From JARYGU01 sp033795365 (GTDB lineage Bacteria; Pseudomonadota; Alphaproteobacteria; Rhizobiales; Rhizobiaceae): a DNA stretch of 64,000 nt. Below, in pieces: positions 55,303-63,851 of this stretch (position 1 is the first letter of the stretch; each line of letters begins with the position of its first letter). The notes beneath the pieces were generated by a model that saw nothing but the letters and a program-made list of their open reading frames with translations, did no database searches and had not been told where the DNA came from. A program made the position numbers and the translations under genes. The DNA lies in the NCBI GenBank assembly GCA_033795365.1, contig JARYGU010000002.1:496001-560000 (forward strand). The letters are read 5' to 3'.

Positions 55303-56322
55303 ATGAGCGAATCAAAATCCTTCATTTCCGGCTGTAAAGGCCTGGCACTCACCGAAGACGAGAAAGCCTTCTTCCGCAACGAGCGTCCCTGGGGGTTCAT
55401 TCTCTTCGGCCGCAACATCGCCGAACCGGCGCAGGTCGCGGACCTTACCGCGGCGCTCAGGGAGACTGTCGGAGGGACCAGCGATATCCCCGTTCTGATC
55501 GACCAGGAAGGCGGGCGGGTGCAGCGCATAAAGCCGCCGCATGTGCCGCAATATCCGAACGCGGCCGCACTTGGCGCGATTTACGGGCGCGATCCGGAGC
55601 AGGGGCTGCGCGCTGCCTGGCTGATGTCGCGGCTTCTCGCCTTCGATCTTTCGCGGCTCGGCGTCAACGTGGACTGCCTGCCCGTTCTCGACGTCGCGGT
55701 TCCGGGCGTCCACGACGTCATCGGAAACCGGGCCTACGGGCGCGAACCGGAGGTCGTTTCCGCCATGGGCAAGGCCGCGGCGGAAGGGTTGAAGGCCGGC
55801 GGCCTGCTGCCGGTCATGAAGCATATTCCGGGCCACGGCCGCACCATGGTCGATTCCCATCATGACCTGCCGATGGTTCATGCCTCGCGCGCCGAGCTCG
55901 AAGCCTGCGATTTCGTGCCGTTCCGCCGGATGAAGGACGAGCTTATGGGCATGTCGGCCCATATCGTCTTTACCGCGATCGATCCCGACAACCCGGCGAC
56001 GACGTCGCCGAAGGTGGTGAAGGAGATCATCCGCGGGCATATCGGCTTCGACGGCCTTCTGATGTCCGACGACGTGTCGATGAACGCGCTGAAGGGCGAT
56101 ATTGCGACGCGCACGCGCGGAATTATCGCTGCCGGGCTCGATCTGGTGTTGCATTGCCATGGCATCATGGAGGAAATGATAGCCTTGACGGAGAATGTGC
56201 CTGTCCTGTCGGGCGAAAGCCTGCGCCGCGCCGATGCGGCGAAAGCGGGCTTGCCGGCGCCAGACGGTGCCGACGAGCAGGCGCTCCGCGAGGAGTTCGA
56301 TGCGATGTTCGCTACCGTCTAG
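55303..56322 (+). CDS. nagZ: Beta-N-acetylhexosaminidase NagZ (GH3)
   Basis: 339 residues from the ATG at 55303; upstream in-frame starts at 55249 and 55291 have no better ribosome-binding site. GH3 features: VLIDQEGGRVQRIKPP (substrate pocket), the flexible catalytic loop KHIPGHGRTMVDSHHDLP with the general acid His/Asp pair, and GLLMSDDVSMNAL with the nucleophile Asp. Removes N-acetylglucosamine from anhydromuropeptides during wall recycling in the cytoplasm. It follows the SPOR protein and precedes scpAB. Confidence 0.92.
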   Translation: MSESKSFISGCKGLALTEDEKAFFRNERPWGFILFGRNIAEPAQVADLTAALRETVGGTSDIPVLIDQEGGRVQRIKPPHVPQYPNAAALGAIYGRDPEQGLRAAWLMSRLLAFDLSRLGVNVDCLPVLDVAVPGVHDVIGNRAYGREPEVVSAMGKAAAEGLKAGGLLPVMKHIPGHGRTMVDSHHDLPMVHASRAELEACDFVPFRRMKDELMGMSAHIVFTAIDPDNPATTSPKVVKEIIRGHIGFDGLLMSDDVSMNALKGDIATRTRGIIAAGLDLVLHCHGIMEEMIALTENVPVLSGESLRRADAAKAGLPAPDGADEQALREEFDAMFATV

Positions 56323-56356
56323 GTCCTGAACCCCAGGCGAACAACAAGGAGACGCC

Positions 56357-57220
56357 GTGCAGGTAAGCGGCAGCAAGGTCCAGAAAGCCAAACGGCCCGA
56401 CGAGGCGCCGATGGACCAGCTGTGGCAGGATGGCGACGCACGCGGGACGCATGAGGAAAGCCTCGTCGTCGACATTGCCGGCTTCGAAGGTCCGCTCGAC
56501 CTGCTGCTGCATCTCGCCCGGACGCAGAAGGTCGATCTTGCCCGCATATCCGTGCTGGCGCTCGCCGAACAATATCTCGCATTCGTCGAAAGCGCACGGC
56601 AGGTGCGCATCGAGCTTGCTGCCGATTATCTCGTCATGGCGGCCTGGCTCGCCTATCTCAAATCGCGCCTGCTCATTCCGCGCCAGGTCAAGGACGATGG
56701 CCCTTCGGGCGAGGAAATGGCCGCAAGTCTAGCTTTCCGGCTGAAGCGTCTCGAGGCTATGCGTGACGCCGCCACCCGGCTGATCAATCGAAACCGTCTT
56801 GGCCGGGATGTCTTCGCGCGCGGCGCGCCGGAGCATATCCCGACCGAACGGCGTTCGGGTTTCGACGCCACGCTGTACGACCTGCTCAACGCCTATGCCT
56901 CATTGCGGCAAAGGCATGCCGTAACCCAGGTGACAATCGAAAAGCGCAGCGTCTGGTCGCTTGCCGATGCACGCGAGGTACTTTACCGGTTGATCGGCGT
57001 CATGGACGACTGGACCGCTCTGGATCATTTCCTTCTGCGCTACATGACCGATCCGTCGGAGCGGGCGACCGCGATCGCGAGCTCCTTCGCGGCCTCGCTG
57101 GAAATGGTGCGCGAGGGGCGGGTGGAAATCCGGCAGGAGGGCGCCTTCCAGCCGATCTATCTGCGCCGGAGCAACCGGGCCGACGCGCCGCGCGAGGAAG
57201 AGGCTGCGGACGGTGACTGA
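56357..57220 (+). CDS. scpA: Segregation and condensation protein ScpA
   Basis: 287 residues; GTG start at 56357 with AGGAG five bases upstream. Kleisin subunit of the SMC-ScpAB condensin: N-terminal DIAGFEGPLDLLLHLARTQK, which binds the SMC neck, ADYLVMAAWLAYLKSRLLIP, and a C-terminal winged helix (AASLEMVREGRVEIRQEGAF). With ScpB and SMC it compacts and separates newly replicated chromosomes. Its end overlaps the start of scpB by 8 bases. Confidence 0.95.
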   Translation: MQVSGSKVQKAKRPDEAPMDQLWQDGDARGTHEESLVVDIAGFEGPLDLLLHLARTQKVDLARISVLALAEQYLAFVESARQVRIELAADYLVMAAWLAYLKSRLLIPRQVKDDGPSGEEMAASLAFRLKRLEAMRDAATRLINRNRLGRDVFARGAPEHIPTERRSGFDATLYDLLNAYASLRQRHAVTQVTIEKRSVWSLADAREVLYRLIGVMDDWTALDHFLLRYMTDPSERATAIASSFAASLEMVREGRVEIRQEGAFQPIYLRRSNRADAPREEEAADGD

Positions 57221-57926
57221 AACCTCGAACAGGGAAGAGGGCGCCGCCGACGAAGCCACCGTCGTCGATCCGCGCCGCCTGCACGAAGCCGCCCGTATCG
57301 CGGAGGCGCTGGTCTTTGCCTCCGCCAATCCGGTTTCCGAAAACTACATCGCCGACCGGCTTCCGGTGGGCGTCGACGTGCAGCATGTCATGCGGGAGCT
57401 GAGGAGCCTCTATTCCGGTCGCGGCGTCAATCTGGTGCGGGTAGACGATCACTGGGCATTCCGCACGGCGCCGGACCTTTCCTTCGTCATCCGCACCGAC
57501 GAGACGGAGGTGCGCAAATTGTCGCGCGCTGCGCTCGAGGTCCTGTCGATCATCGCCTATCATCAGCCGGTCACGCGCGCGGAGATCGAGGATATCCGCG
57601 GCGTCCAGACCTCCAAGGGAACGCTGGACGTTCTGATGGAGGCTGGCTGGGTTCGCTTTCGCGGCCGCCGCCGGACGCCCGGCCGCCCCGTGACCTTCGG
57701 CACGACGAAGGATTTTCTCGATCATTTCGGCCTGGAGGAACTGCGTGACCTGCCCGGGCTGGACGAACTCAAGGGGGCAGGCCTTCTCTCAGGACGCATC
57801 CCCGCCAATTTCCAGGTGCCGATGCCGCTCGCCGAAGACGAACTTGCCGAGGACGAGGATCCGATCACCCAGTTCGACCTCGAGGAACTGGGCCTCTTGA
57901 CACCGGGCGGAAAAGAAGACGAATAG
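57213..57926 (+). CDS. scpB: Segregation and condensation protein ScpB
   Basis: 237 residues, GTG start overlapping scpA. Two winged helices: EAARIAEALVFASANPVSEN and LSRAALEVLSIIAYHQPVTR with EIEDIRGVQTSKGTLDVLME. Acts as a dimer on ScpA to regulate SMC ATPase. The C-terminal tail is acidic. It ends 71 bases before the ABC ATPase gene. Confidence 0.95.
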   Translation: MTETSNREEGAADEATVVDPRRLHEAARIAEALVFASANPVSENYIADRLPVGVDVQHVMRELRSLYSGRGVNLVRVDDHWAFRTAPDLSFVIRTDETEVRKLSRAALEVLSIIAYHQPVTRAEIEDIRGVQTSKGTLDVLMEAGWVRFRGRRRTPGRPVTFGTTKDFLDHFGLEELRDLPGLDELKGAGLLSGRIPANFQVPMPLAEDELAEDEDPITQFDLEELGLLTPGGKEDE

Positions 57927-57997
57927 CGGAAGCTTATCGGAATTTTGCGGTGCCGTGCGGGCGATGCGCCCGGGCGGCAGGGATTGGCAAGGAATAC

Positions 57998-59101
57998 ATG
58001 GCTTCCGACCCGTCAGGCTCCAACGATATCGAGGCGCGGCGGGCTTCGGCGGTGACTTTTGCAGCGCGCCTGGCATTCGAGGATATCCATCATAGCTATC
58101 ACGGCAAGGAAACGATCCGCGGCATTTCGCTGAGCGCCGAGCCGGGGGAGGTCCTCTGTCTGCTTGGTCCTTCCGGCTCGGGCAAGACGACGTTGCTCAG
58201 GATCGCCGCCGGGATCGAGGCGCAGGCGAGCGGCAGGGTCCTGCTGAATGACCGCGAGATCGCCGGCCCGTCGGTTTTCCTACCGCCGGAGAAGCGTGGC
58301 GTCGGCTTGATGTTCCAGGATTTCGCGCTGTTTCCGCATATGTCCGTCCTGGACAATGTCCGCTTCGGACTGACCGCGATGGCAAAGGCGGACGCCGCCG
58401 CCGAGGCGCAGCTTGCGCTGGAACGCGTGGGTTTGTCGCACTACGCCGAGAAGTATCCGCATGTGCTTTCGGGCGGCGAACAGCAGCGCGTCGCACTTGC
58501 CAGGGCGCTGGCGCCGCGGCCCGCCGTTCTTCTGATGGATGAGCCGTTTTCCGGCCTTGATTCCCGGTTAAAGGATTCCATCCGCGCCGACACGCTGGCG
58601 ATCCTGCGGGAATCGCGGGCGACTGCCATCGTCGTCACGCATGACGCGGAGGAAGCGATGCGGATGGGCGACCGCATCGCGCTTCTGAAGGACGGAAATC
58701 TCGTTCAGGTGGGCACCGCCGAAGAGCTCTACCTCGCGCCGAAGAATATCTTCGCCGCCGCTTTCTTTTCGGAGATCAACGAGTTCTCCGGTCAGGTGCG
58801 TGCAGGCGTGGTCGAGACGCCGCTCGGCAATGTGCCGGGACGGAATTTTTCCGATGGGCAGAAAGTCCGCGTTGCGGTGCGCCTGTCGGGGCTGCACGTC
58901 TCGGAAAATGCCGGCCGTCTGCCGGCGCGCATATTGTCGCGGCGGTTTCTCGGCGTGGTGGAATTGCTCACGCTCGCGATTCCAGGCTGGGACCAGCCGG
59001 TCCGCGCACGCATTCGTGCGGATCAGCTCAGTCACGGATTGCGCGAGGTCACGCTTTCCGTTAACGAGCGAGACATACTAGTGTTTGAAAAAGACGGTTG
59101 A
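57998..59101 (+). CDS. ABC transporter ATP-binding protein (FbpC/PotA-like) without permease
   Basis: 367 residues from the ATG at 57998, with AAGGA upstream. Complete ATPase: Walker A LLGPSGSGKTTLLR, Q-loop GLMFQDFALFPHMSV, signature LSGGEQQRVALARAL, Walker B AVLLMDEPFSGLD, switch His in VVTHDAEEA, and a C-terminal TOBE-type regulatory domain (from about residue 255). The family includes importers of ferric iron, polyamines, sulfate or thiosulfate; the substrate cannot be fixed. No permease or binding-protein gene is adjacent, as it sits between scpB and tatA. Confidence 0.85.
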   Translation: MASDPSGSNDIEARRASAVTFAARLAFEDIHHSYHGKETIRGISLSAEPGEVLCLLGPSGSGKTTLLRIAAGIEAQASGRVLLNDREIAGPSVFLPPEKRGVGLMFQDFALFPHMSVLDNVRFGLTAMAKADAAAEAQLALERVGLSHYAEKYPHVLSGGEQQRVALARALAPRPAVLLMDEPFSGLDSRLKDSIRADTLAILRESRATAIVVTHDAEEAMRMGDRIALLKDGNLVQVGTAEELYLAPKNIFAAAFFSEINEFSGQVRAGVVETPLGNVPGRNFSDGQKVRVAVRLSGLHVSENAGRLPARILSRRFLGVVELLTLAIPGWDQPVRARIRADQLSHGLREVTLSVNERDILVFEKDG

Positions 59102-59143
59102 ACGTCTTACATCGGGGCAACTGTACCAAAGGGAGTACGTAGA

Positions 59144-59344
59144 ATGGGTTCTTTCAGCATATGGCATTGGCTGATCGTTCTGGCAGTGGTGCTGCTGCTG
59201 TTCGGCCGCGGCAAGATTCCGGAATTGATGGGCGATGTCGCCAAAGGCATCAAGAACTTCAAGAAGGGCATGACCGACGAGGAAGCGGCCGCAGCGACCG
59301 ACAACGGCAAGACCGTCGAACACAAGGCCGACGAAACGAAATGA
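59144..59344 (+). CDS. tatA: Twin-arginine translocase subunit TatA
   Basis: 66 residues. One N-terminal transmembrane helix (WHWLIVLAVVLLLFGRGKIP with the FGRGKIPEL hinge), an amphipathic helix (LMGDVAKGIKNFKKGM) and a short acidic tail, exactly the TatA plan. It polymerises to form the pore for folded proteins. AAGGGAG lies about eight bases upstream of the ATG. First gene of tatABC. Confidence 0.97.
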   Translation: MGSFSIWHWLIVLAVVLLLFGRGKIPELMGDVAKGIKNFKKGMTDEEAAAATDNGKTVEHKADETK

Positions 59345-59397
59345 TCAGCATGCGGGCGCGACCGTCAAGGTCCGCGGCCCGTTGAGGACGCTGCCCC

Positions 59398-60108
59398 ATG
59401 CTGGAAGTCGGCTGGAGTGAAATTCTTGTTATCGCGATCGTATTGATCCTTGTGGTTGGCCCCAAGGATCTTCCGCCGATGCTGCGTGCGTTCGGCCGCA
59501 TGACCTCGAAGATGCGGGGAATGGCGAGCGAATTCCGTACGCAGTTCGACGAAGCGTTGCGGGAAGCCGATCTCGATGACGTCCGCAAGACGATCAACGA
59601 CGCGCAAAGCCTGAATCCGATGAACACCATCCGCGAGGCGGTCAATCCGCTGCGGCAGATGGGCAGCGAGATAAAGTCGGATCTTCAGAAGACCGTAAGC
59701 AGCGCGTCATCGCCGCAGGCTTCGACATTGTCGCAGCCCGAGGCGGGGCCGGTCGACATGACCGCACCTGGCGCTGTCGCCGGTACTGCCGAGCAGGAGG
59801 CGCCGGCGCCCGTCGCTGTGCAAGCGCCGGCTGCGGCAACGCCGCCTGCGCCGGTCAAAGCTGAAGCTGCTGCGTCAGGGTCCGGCCTCGTCGCCGCCGA
59901 GCCTGTGAAGGGGACGAAGGTAAAAAGGACGGCTGCCAAGAGCGCAAAGCCGGCAAAGGCAGCACCCGCCGGCGAGACTGCGGATGTTTCGAAGACGGCC
60001 GCGGCAAAGACCGGGACCCGCTCTGCAAGATCGAAGGCAAAGGCGGATAACGTTAAAGTGAATGCGGCCAGGACGACGGCGCGCAAGACGAAGAAGGATC
60101 AGGTATGA
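59398..60108 (+). CDS. tatB: Twin-arginine translocase subunit TatB
   Basis: 236 residues. N-terminal helix with the conserved Glu (VGWSEILVIAIVLILVVGPK), hinge Pro, and amphipathic helix (AFGRMTSKMRGMASEFRTQF). The C-terminal 130 residues are an Ala/Pro/Lys-rich low-complexity tail, long compared with enterobacterial TatB but usual in rhizobia. With TatC it recognises twin-arginine signal peptides. Overlaps tatC by 4 bases (ATGA). Confidence 0.95.
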   Translation: MLEVGWSEILVIAIVLILVVGPKDLPPMLRAFGRMTSKMRGMASEFRTQFDEALREADLDDVRKTINDAQSLNPMNTIREAVNPLRQMGSEIKSDLQKTVSSASSPQASTLSQPEAGPVDMTAPGAVAGTAEQEAPAPVAVQAPAAATPPAPVKAEAAASGSGLVAAEPVKGTKVKRTAAKSAKPAKAAPAGETADVSKTAAAKTGTRSARSKAKADNVKVNAARTTARKTKKDQV

Positions 60109-60938
60109 GCGGCGATATCGAGGACAAGCCCCAGCCGCTGATGGAGCACCTGATTGAACTGCGCCGGCGTCTGATGTGGGCTGTCGGTGCGTTCTTCGTC
60201 GCGTTTCTCGTCTGCTTTTATTTCGCCAAGCAGCTCTTCAACCTGCTCGTCCTGCCGTTCAAGTGGTCGGTTCACTGGGCCGGCCTGACGCATCGTAACG
60301 TCGAGCTGATCTATACGGCGCCGCAGGAATTCTTCTTCACCCAGATCAAGGTTGCGATGTTCGGCGCGCTGGTCATCGCCTTTCCGGTGATCGCGCAGCA
60401 GATCTACAAGTTCGTGGCGCCCGGTCTCTATAAGAACGAGCGTGCGGCCTTCCTGCCGTTCCTGGTCGCGTCGCCGATCCTCTTCCTCATCGGCGCGGCA
60501 CTCGTCTATTTCTTCTTCACGCCCATGGTGATGTGGTTCTTCCTGGCCATGGAGCAGGGCGGGGGCGAGGGCGAAGTCTCCATCCAGCTTCTTCCGAAGG
60601 TTTCGGAATATCTCGGCCTGATCATGACGCTGATCTTCGCCTTCGGCCTCGTCTTCCAGTTGCCTGTAGTGGCTTCTCTGCTCGTCCGGGCCGGGTTGAT
60701 CGGATCGCAGACCCTTGTGGAAAAGCGGAAATACGCGATCGTCATCGCCTTCGTCGCCGCTGCAATTCTGACGCCGCCGGATCCGATCTCCCAGATCGGT
60801 CTTGCACTGCCGACCATCCTTCTCTACGAGATTTCCATCTATACGGCCCGACTCATCGAACGGCAGCGGGCGGAAAGCGCACTCGCAGAGACGAATGCGG
60901 CGGAAGCGGCAACGTCCGGAGAAGCCGACAAGGCTTGA
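60105..60938 (+). CDS. tatC: Twin-arginine translocase subunit TatC
   Basis: 277 residues with six transmembrane segments. N-terminal MEHLIELRRRLMWAVGAFFV and the first periplasmic loop with TAPQEFFFTQIKVAMFGALV are the classic signal-peptide binding site; later AAAILTPPDPISQIGLALPT is the conserved loop. It is the core receptor of the Tat system. serS begins 67 bases downstream. Confidence 0.97.
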   Translation: MSGDIEDKPQPLMEHLIELRRRLMWAVGAFFVAFLVCFYFAKQLFNLLVLPFKWSVHWAGLTHRNVELIYTAPQEFFFTQIKVAMFGALVIAFPVIAQQIYKFVAPGLYKNERAAFLPFLVASPILFLIGAALVYFFFTPMVMWFFLAMEQGGGEGEVSIQLLPKVSEYLGLIMTLIFAFGLVFQLPVVASLLVRAGLIGSQTLVEKRKYAIVIAFVAAAILTPPDPISQIGLALPTILLYEISIYTARLIERQRAESALAETNAAEAATSGEADKA

Positions 60939-61005
60939 CGTAACTTGCGTTTCCATCAGGCGCTGCCGGGCGAGGGCACGAACCCGATCAACGCCTGGTA
61001 AGACA

Positions 61006-62289
61006 ATGCTTGACATCAAATGGATACGCGAGAACCCCGAAGCCTTCGACGCCGCTCTGGTGAAACGTGGCGCGGAGCCGCTTTCCGCATCGCTGATGGC
61101 TTTGGACGAGAAGCGCCGGGCAGTCATCCAGAAGGCGCAGGACATGCAGTCGCGCCGTAATGCCGCCTCCAAGGAGATCGGCGCTGCGATGGCGCAGAAG
61201 GACGGCGAGCGTGCCGAGAAGCTGAAGGCGGAAGTCGCGGAGATTAAGGCCCTTCTGCCGGCCGCCGAAGAGGAAGAGCGTCAGGCCACCGCCGAGCTCA
61301 ACGACGCCCTTTCGCGTATTCCGAACATTCCCATGGACGACGTACCGGTCGGTGAAGACGAGCATGGAAATGTTGAAAAGCTGAAATGGGGCAGCAAGCC
61401 TGGCTGGAACCACAAGCCGCTCGAGCATTACGAGATCGGCGAGGCCCTCGGCTGGATGGATTTCGAAGGCGCTGCAAAGATCGCGGGCGCGCGCTTCACC
61501 ATCCTCAAAGGGCAGCTTGCCCGGCTGGAGCGCGCGCTCGGCCAATTCATGCTCGACGTTCACACGCAGGAACACGGATATACCGAGGTGCAGCCGCCCC
61601 TGATGGTGCGGGACGATGCGATGTTCGGCACGGGCCAGTTGCCCAAATTCGCCGAAGACCTCTTCCGCACGACCGACGGTCGTTGGCTGATCCCGACCGC
61701 GGAAGTCCCGCTGACCAATCTAGTGCGCGAGGAAATTCTCGATCAGGACAAGCTGCCTCTGCGCTTTACGGCCCTGACCCCGTGCTTCCGCTCGGAGGCG
61801 GGTTCGGCCGGGCGCGATACGCGCGGCATGCTGCGCCAGCATCAGTTCATGAAATGCGAGCTCGTCTCCATCACCGATGCGGAAAGCTCGGTCGCCGAGC
61901 ATGAGCGCATGACCGCCTGCGCCGAGGAGATCCTGAAGCGCCTCGGATTGCACTATCGGATTATGACGCTGTGCACGGGCGACATGGGTTTCGGTGCGCA
62001 GAAGACCTACGATCTGGAGGTATGGCTGCCGGGTCAGGACACTTATCGCGAAATCTCGTCGTGCTCGGTCTGCGGCGACTTTCAGGCGCGACGCATGAAT
62101 GCGCGTTATCGCGGCAAGGACGACAAGGCGACGAAATTCGTCCACACGCTGAACGGCTCGGGCGTGGCCGTCGGCCGTGCGCTGATCGCCGTGATGGAAA
62201 ACTACCTGAACGAGGACGGTTCGGTGACGGTTCCGGAGGTCCTGCTTCCCTATATGGGCGGCTTGAAGAAGATCGAGAAGGTCGCCTGA
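61006..62289 (+). CDS. serS: Seryl-tRNA synthetase
   Basis: 427 residues from the ATG at 61006 (MLDIKWIRENPEAFDAAL). The N-terminal long coiled-coil arm (residues about 30-105) that touches the long variable arm of tRNA-Ser is followed by the class II core: motif 2 FRSEAGSAGRDTRGMLRQHQ and motif 3 NGSGVAVGRALIAVMENY. Charges tRNA-Ser and tRNA-Sec. The frame is open upstream but without similarity. Confidence 0.97.
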   Translation: MLDIKWIRENPEAFDAALVKRGAEPLSASLMALDEKRRAVIQKAQDMQSRRNAASKEIGAAMAQKDGERAEKLKAEVAEIKALLPAAEEEERQATAELNDALSRIPNIPMDDVPVGEDEHGNVEKLKWGSKPGWNHKPLEHYEIGEALGWMDFEGAAKIAGARFTILKGQLARLERALGQFMLDVHTQEHGYTEVQPPLMVRDDAMFGTGQLPKFAEDLFRTTDGRWLIPTAEVPLTNLVREEILDQDKLPLRFTALTPCFRSEAGSAGRDTRGMLRQHQFMKCELVSITDAESSVAEHERMTACAEEILKRLGLHYRIMTLCTGDMGFGAQKTYDLEVWLPGQDTYREISSCSVCGDFQARRMNARYRGKDDKATKFVHTLNGSGVAVGRALIAVMENYLNEDGSVTVPEVLLPYMGGLKKIEKVA

Positions 62290-62308
62290 GAGCGGGAGCG
62301 GGAAACGG

Positions 62309-63079
62309 ATGCGCATACTTCTGACCAATGACGACGGAATCCACGCCGAGGGCCTGGCGGTTCTGGAACGCATCGCGCGGACGCTGACGGACGACGTCTG
62401 GATCGTCGCACCGGAGACGGACCAGAGCGGGCTTGCCCATTCGCTTACACTGTCGGAGCCGTTGCGCCTGCGCAAGGTCGCGGAAAAGCATTTCGCCTTG
62501 CGCGGAACGCCGACGGATTGCGTCATCATGGGTGTTCGCGAGGTTCTGGATCGCAAGCCCGATCTGGTGCTTTCCGGCGTCAATGCCGGCGCCAACATGG
62601 CCGATGACGTGACCTATTCGGGCACGATCGCCGGCGCGATCGAAGGCACGCTGCAGGGTGTGCGCTCCATGTCGCTGAGCCAGGCCTACCAATATATCGG
62701 CGGACGGGTGGTGCCCTGGGAGGTGGTGGAGACCCACGCTCCCGATCTCATCCGCCGTCTGATCGATGTCGATCTGCCGGATGGGACGTTCTTCAATCTC
62801 AACTTTCCCAATTGCGGTCCGGGAGAGGTCGATGGCGTCGAGGTCACCTCGCAGGGGAAACTCGACTTCGGCCTTTCCATCGAAGAGCGTGCGGATGGCC
62901 GCGGTTTTCCCTATTATTGGCTGCGCTTCGGCGAGCGGAAGGGCGATTTTCGCTCCGGTACCGATATCCATGCTCTGAAGGCCAACAAGATATCCGTGAC
63001 GCCGCTGAAGCTCGATCTCACCGATTACACGGTGCTCGATCGCGTTCAGAAGACACTCAGTGGTGGAGGTGCGGATTGA
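62309..63079 (+). CDS. surE: 5'/3'-nucleotidase SurE
   Basis: 256 residues. Metal-dependent phosphatase: the N-terminal RILLTNDDGIHAEGL has the DD metal site, VLSGVNAGANMADDVTYSGT the conserved Asn and the Ser/Thr loop. It dephosphorylates nucleoside monophosphates and short polyphosphates. It starts 19 bases after serS and overlaps pcm, the common surE-pcm pair linked to stationary-phase survival. Confidence 0.96.
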   Translation: MRILLTNDDGIHAEGLAVLERIARTLTDDVWIVAPETDQSGLAHSLTLSEPLRLRKVAEKHFALRGTPTDCVIMGVREVLDRKPDLVLSGVNAGANMADDVTYSGTIAGAIEGTLQGVRSMSLSQAYQYIGGRVVPWEVVETHAPDLIRRLIDVDLPDGTFFNLNFPNCGPGEVDGVEVTSQGKLDFGLSIEERADGRGFPYYWLRFGERKGDFRSGTDIHALKANKISVTPLKLDLTDYTVLDRVQKTLSGGGAD

Positions 63080-63729
63080 CGGCACGCGTCATCGAAAAGG
63101 AAGGTTTTGCTGCCCTCGCACTGAGGCTTCGCGGTGAAGGCATCAACAACCTGGAACTTCTGACGGCTGTCGAACAGACGCCCCGCACCATCTTTGCTCC
63201 GCCGCAATTCGCGGGCGACGCCTATGCGAGCCGGGTCCTGCCGATCGACTGCGGCTCCTTCATGGAAGGAGTCGATCTGGCCGTCCGCCTTCTCCATCTT
63301 CTGAACCTGAAGGCCGGTCAGCGCGTCCTGGAGGTCGGGACGGGCAGCGGCTTTACCGCGGCCGTGATGGGGCGCATGACGGAGCGCGTGCTCACCGTCG
63401 ACCGTTACAAGACGCTCGTCACTCAGGCCCAGCAGAATATCGAGAAGGCCGGCATTCGCAACGTCGTCGTACGGCAGGCGGACGGAAGTGCCGGCATGCC
63501 GGGCGAAGGGACCTTCGACCGCATCCTGGTGACTGCGGCCTTCCCCGCGCTTCCGAGGCTTTTCGCCGAACAACTCGTCTCCGGCGGCATGCTGCTGGCG
63601 CCGGTGATGATCGACGAAACCGAATGCCGGATGCTGAAGCTCGTAAAGACCGGAAGCCGCTTCGACAGGGAAGATCTGTTCGAAGTGCCTTATCTGCCGA
63701 TCGTGCCGCATCTCGCGCAGGCTCTCTGA
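63076..63729 (+). CDS. pcm: Protein-L-isoaspartate O-methyltransferase
   Basis: 217 residues; the TTG at 63076 overlaps the surE stop (TTGA) and has GGAGG eight bases upstream, so translation is coupled. SAM-binding motif I QRVLEVGTGSGFTAAVMGRM, substrate-side SRVLPIDCGSFMEGVD, and GTFDRILVTAAFPALPRL are typical. It methylates isoaspartyl residues so they can revert to normal aspartate, repairing aged proteins. A second, shorter member of the family is at 38031. Confidence 0.94.
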   Translation: MTARVIEKEGFAALALRLRGEGINNLELLTAVEQTPRTIFAPPQFAGDAYASRVLPIDCGSFMEGVDLAVRLLHLLNLKAGQRVLEVGTGSGFTAAVMGRMTERVLTVDRYKTLVTQAQQNIEKAGIRNVVVRQADGSAGMPGEGTFDRILVTAAFPALPRLFAEQLVSGGMLLAPVMIDETECRMLKLVKTGSRFDREDLFEVPYLPIVPHLAQAL

Positions 63730-63776
63730 CGCGCTCTTTCCCAAATCACGTAATCTCCCATCAACATTCGCGCGCG

Positions 63777-63795
63777 TTAACCTTTTGTTAACCAT
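63777..63795 (+). promoter_or_regulatory. Putative CtrA binding site downstream of pcm
   Basis: TTAA-N7-TTAACCAT, a full match to the CtrA consensus with seven-base spacing plus the extended half-site. It lies 48 bases after the pcm stop and would control whatever gene begins near or past the window end. Confidence 0.55.
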
Positions 63796-63851
63796 TGCAA
63801 GCTTCGCGCAAGGTTCGAGGCATAGACCGGTTTCAGCGATAGCGTTTTTCC

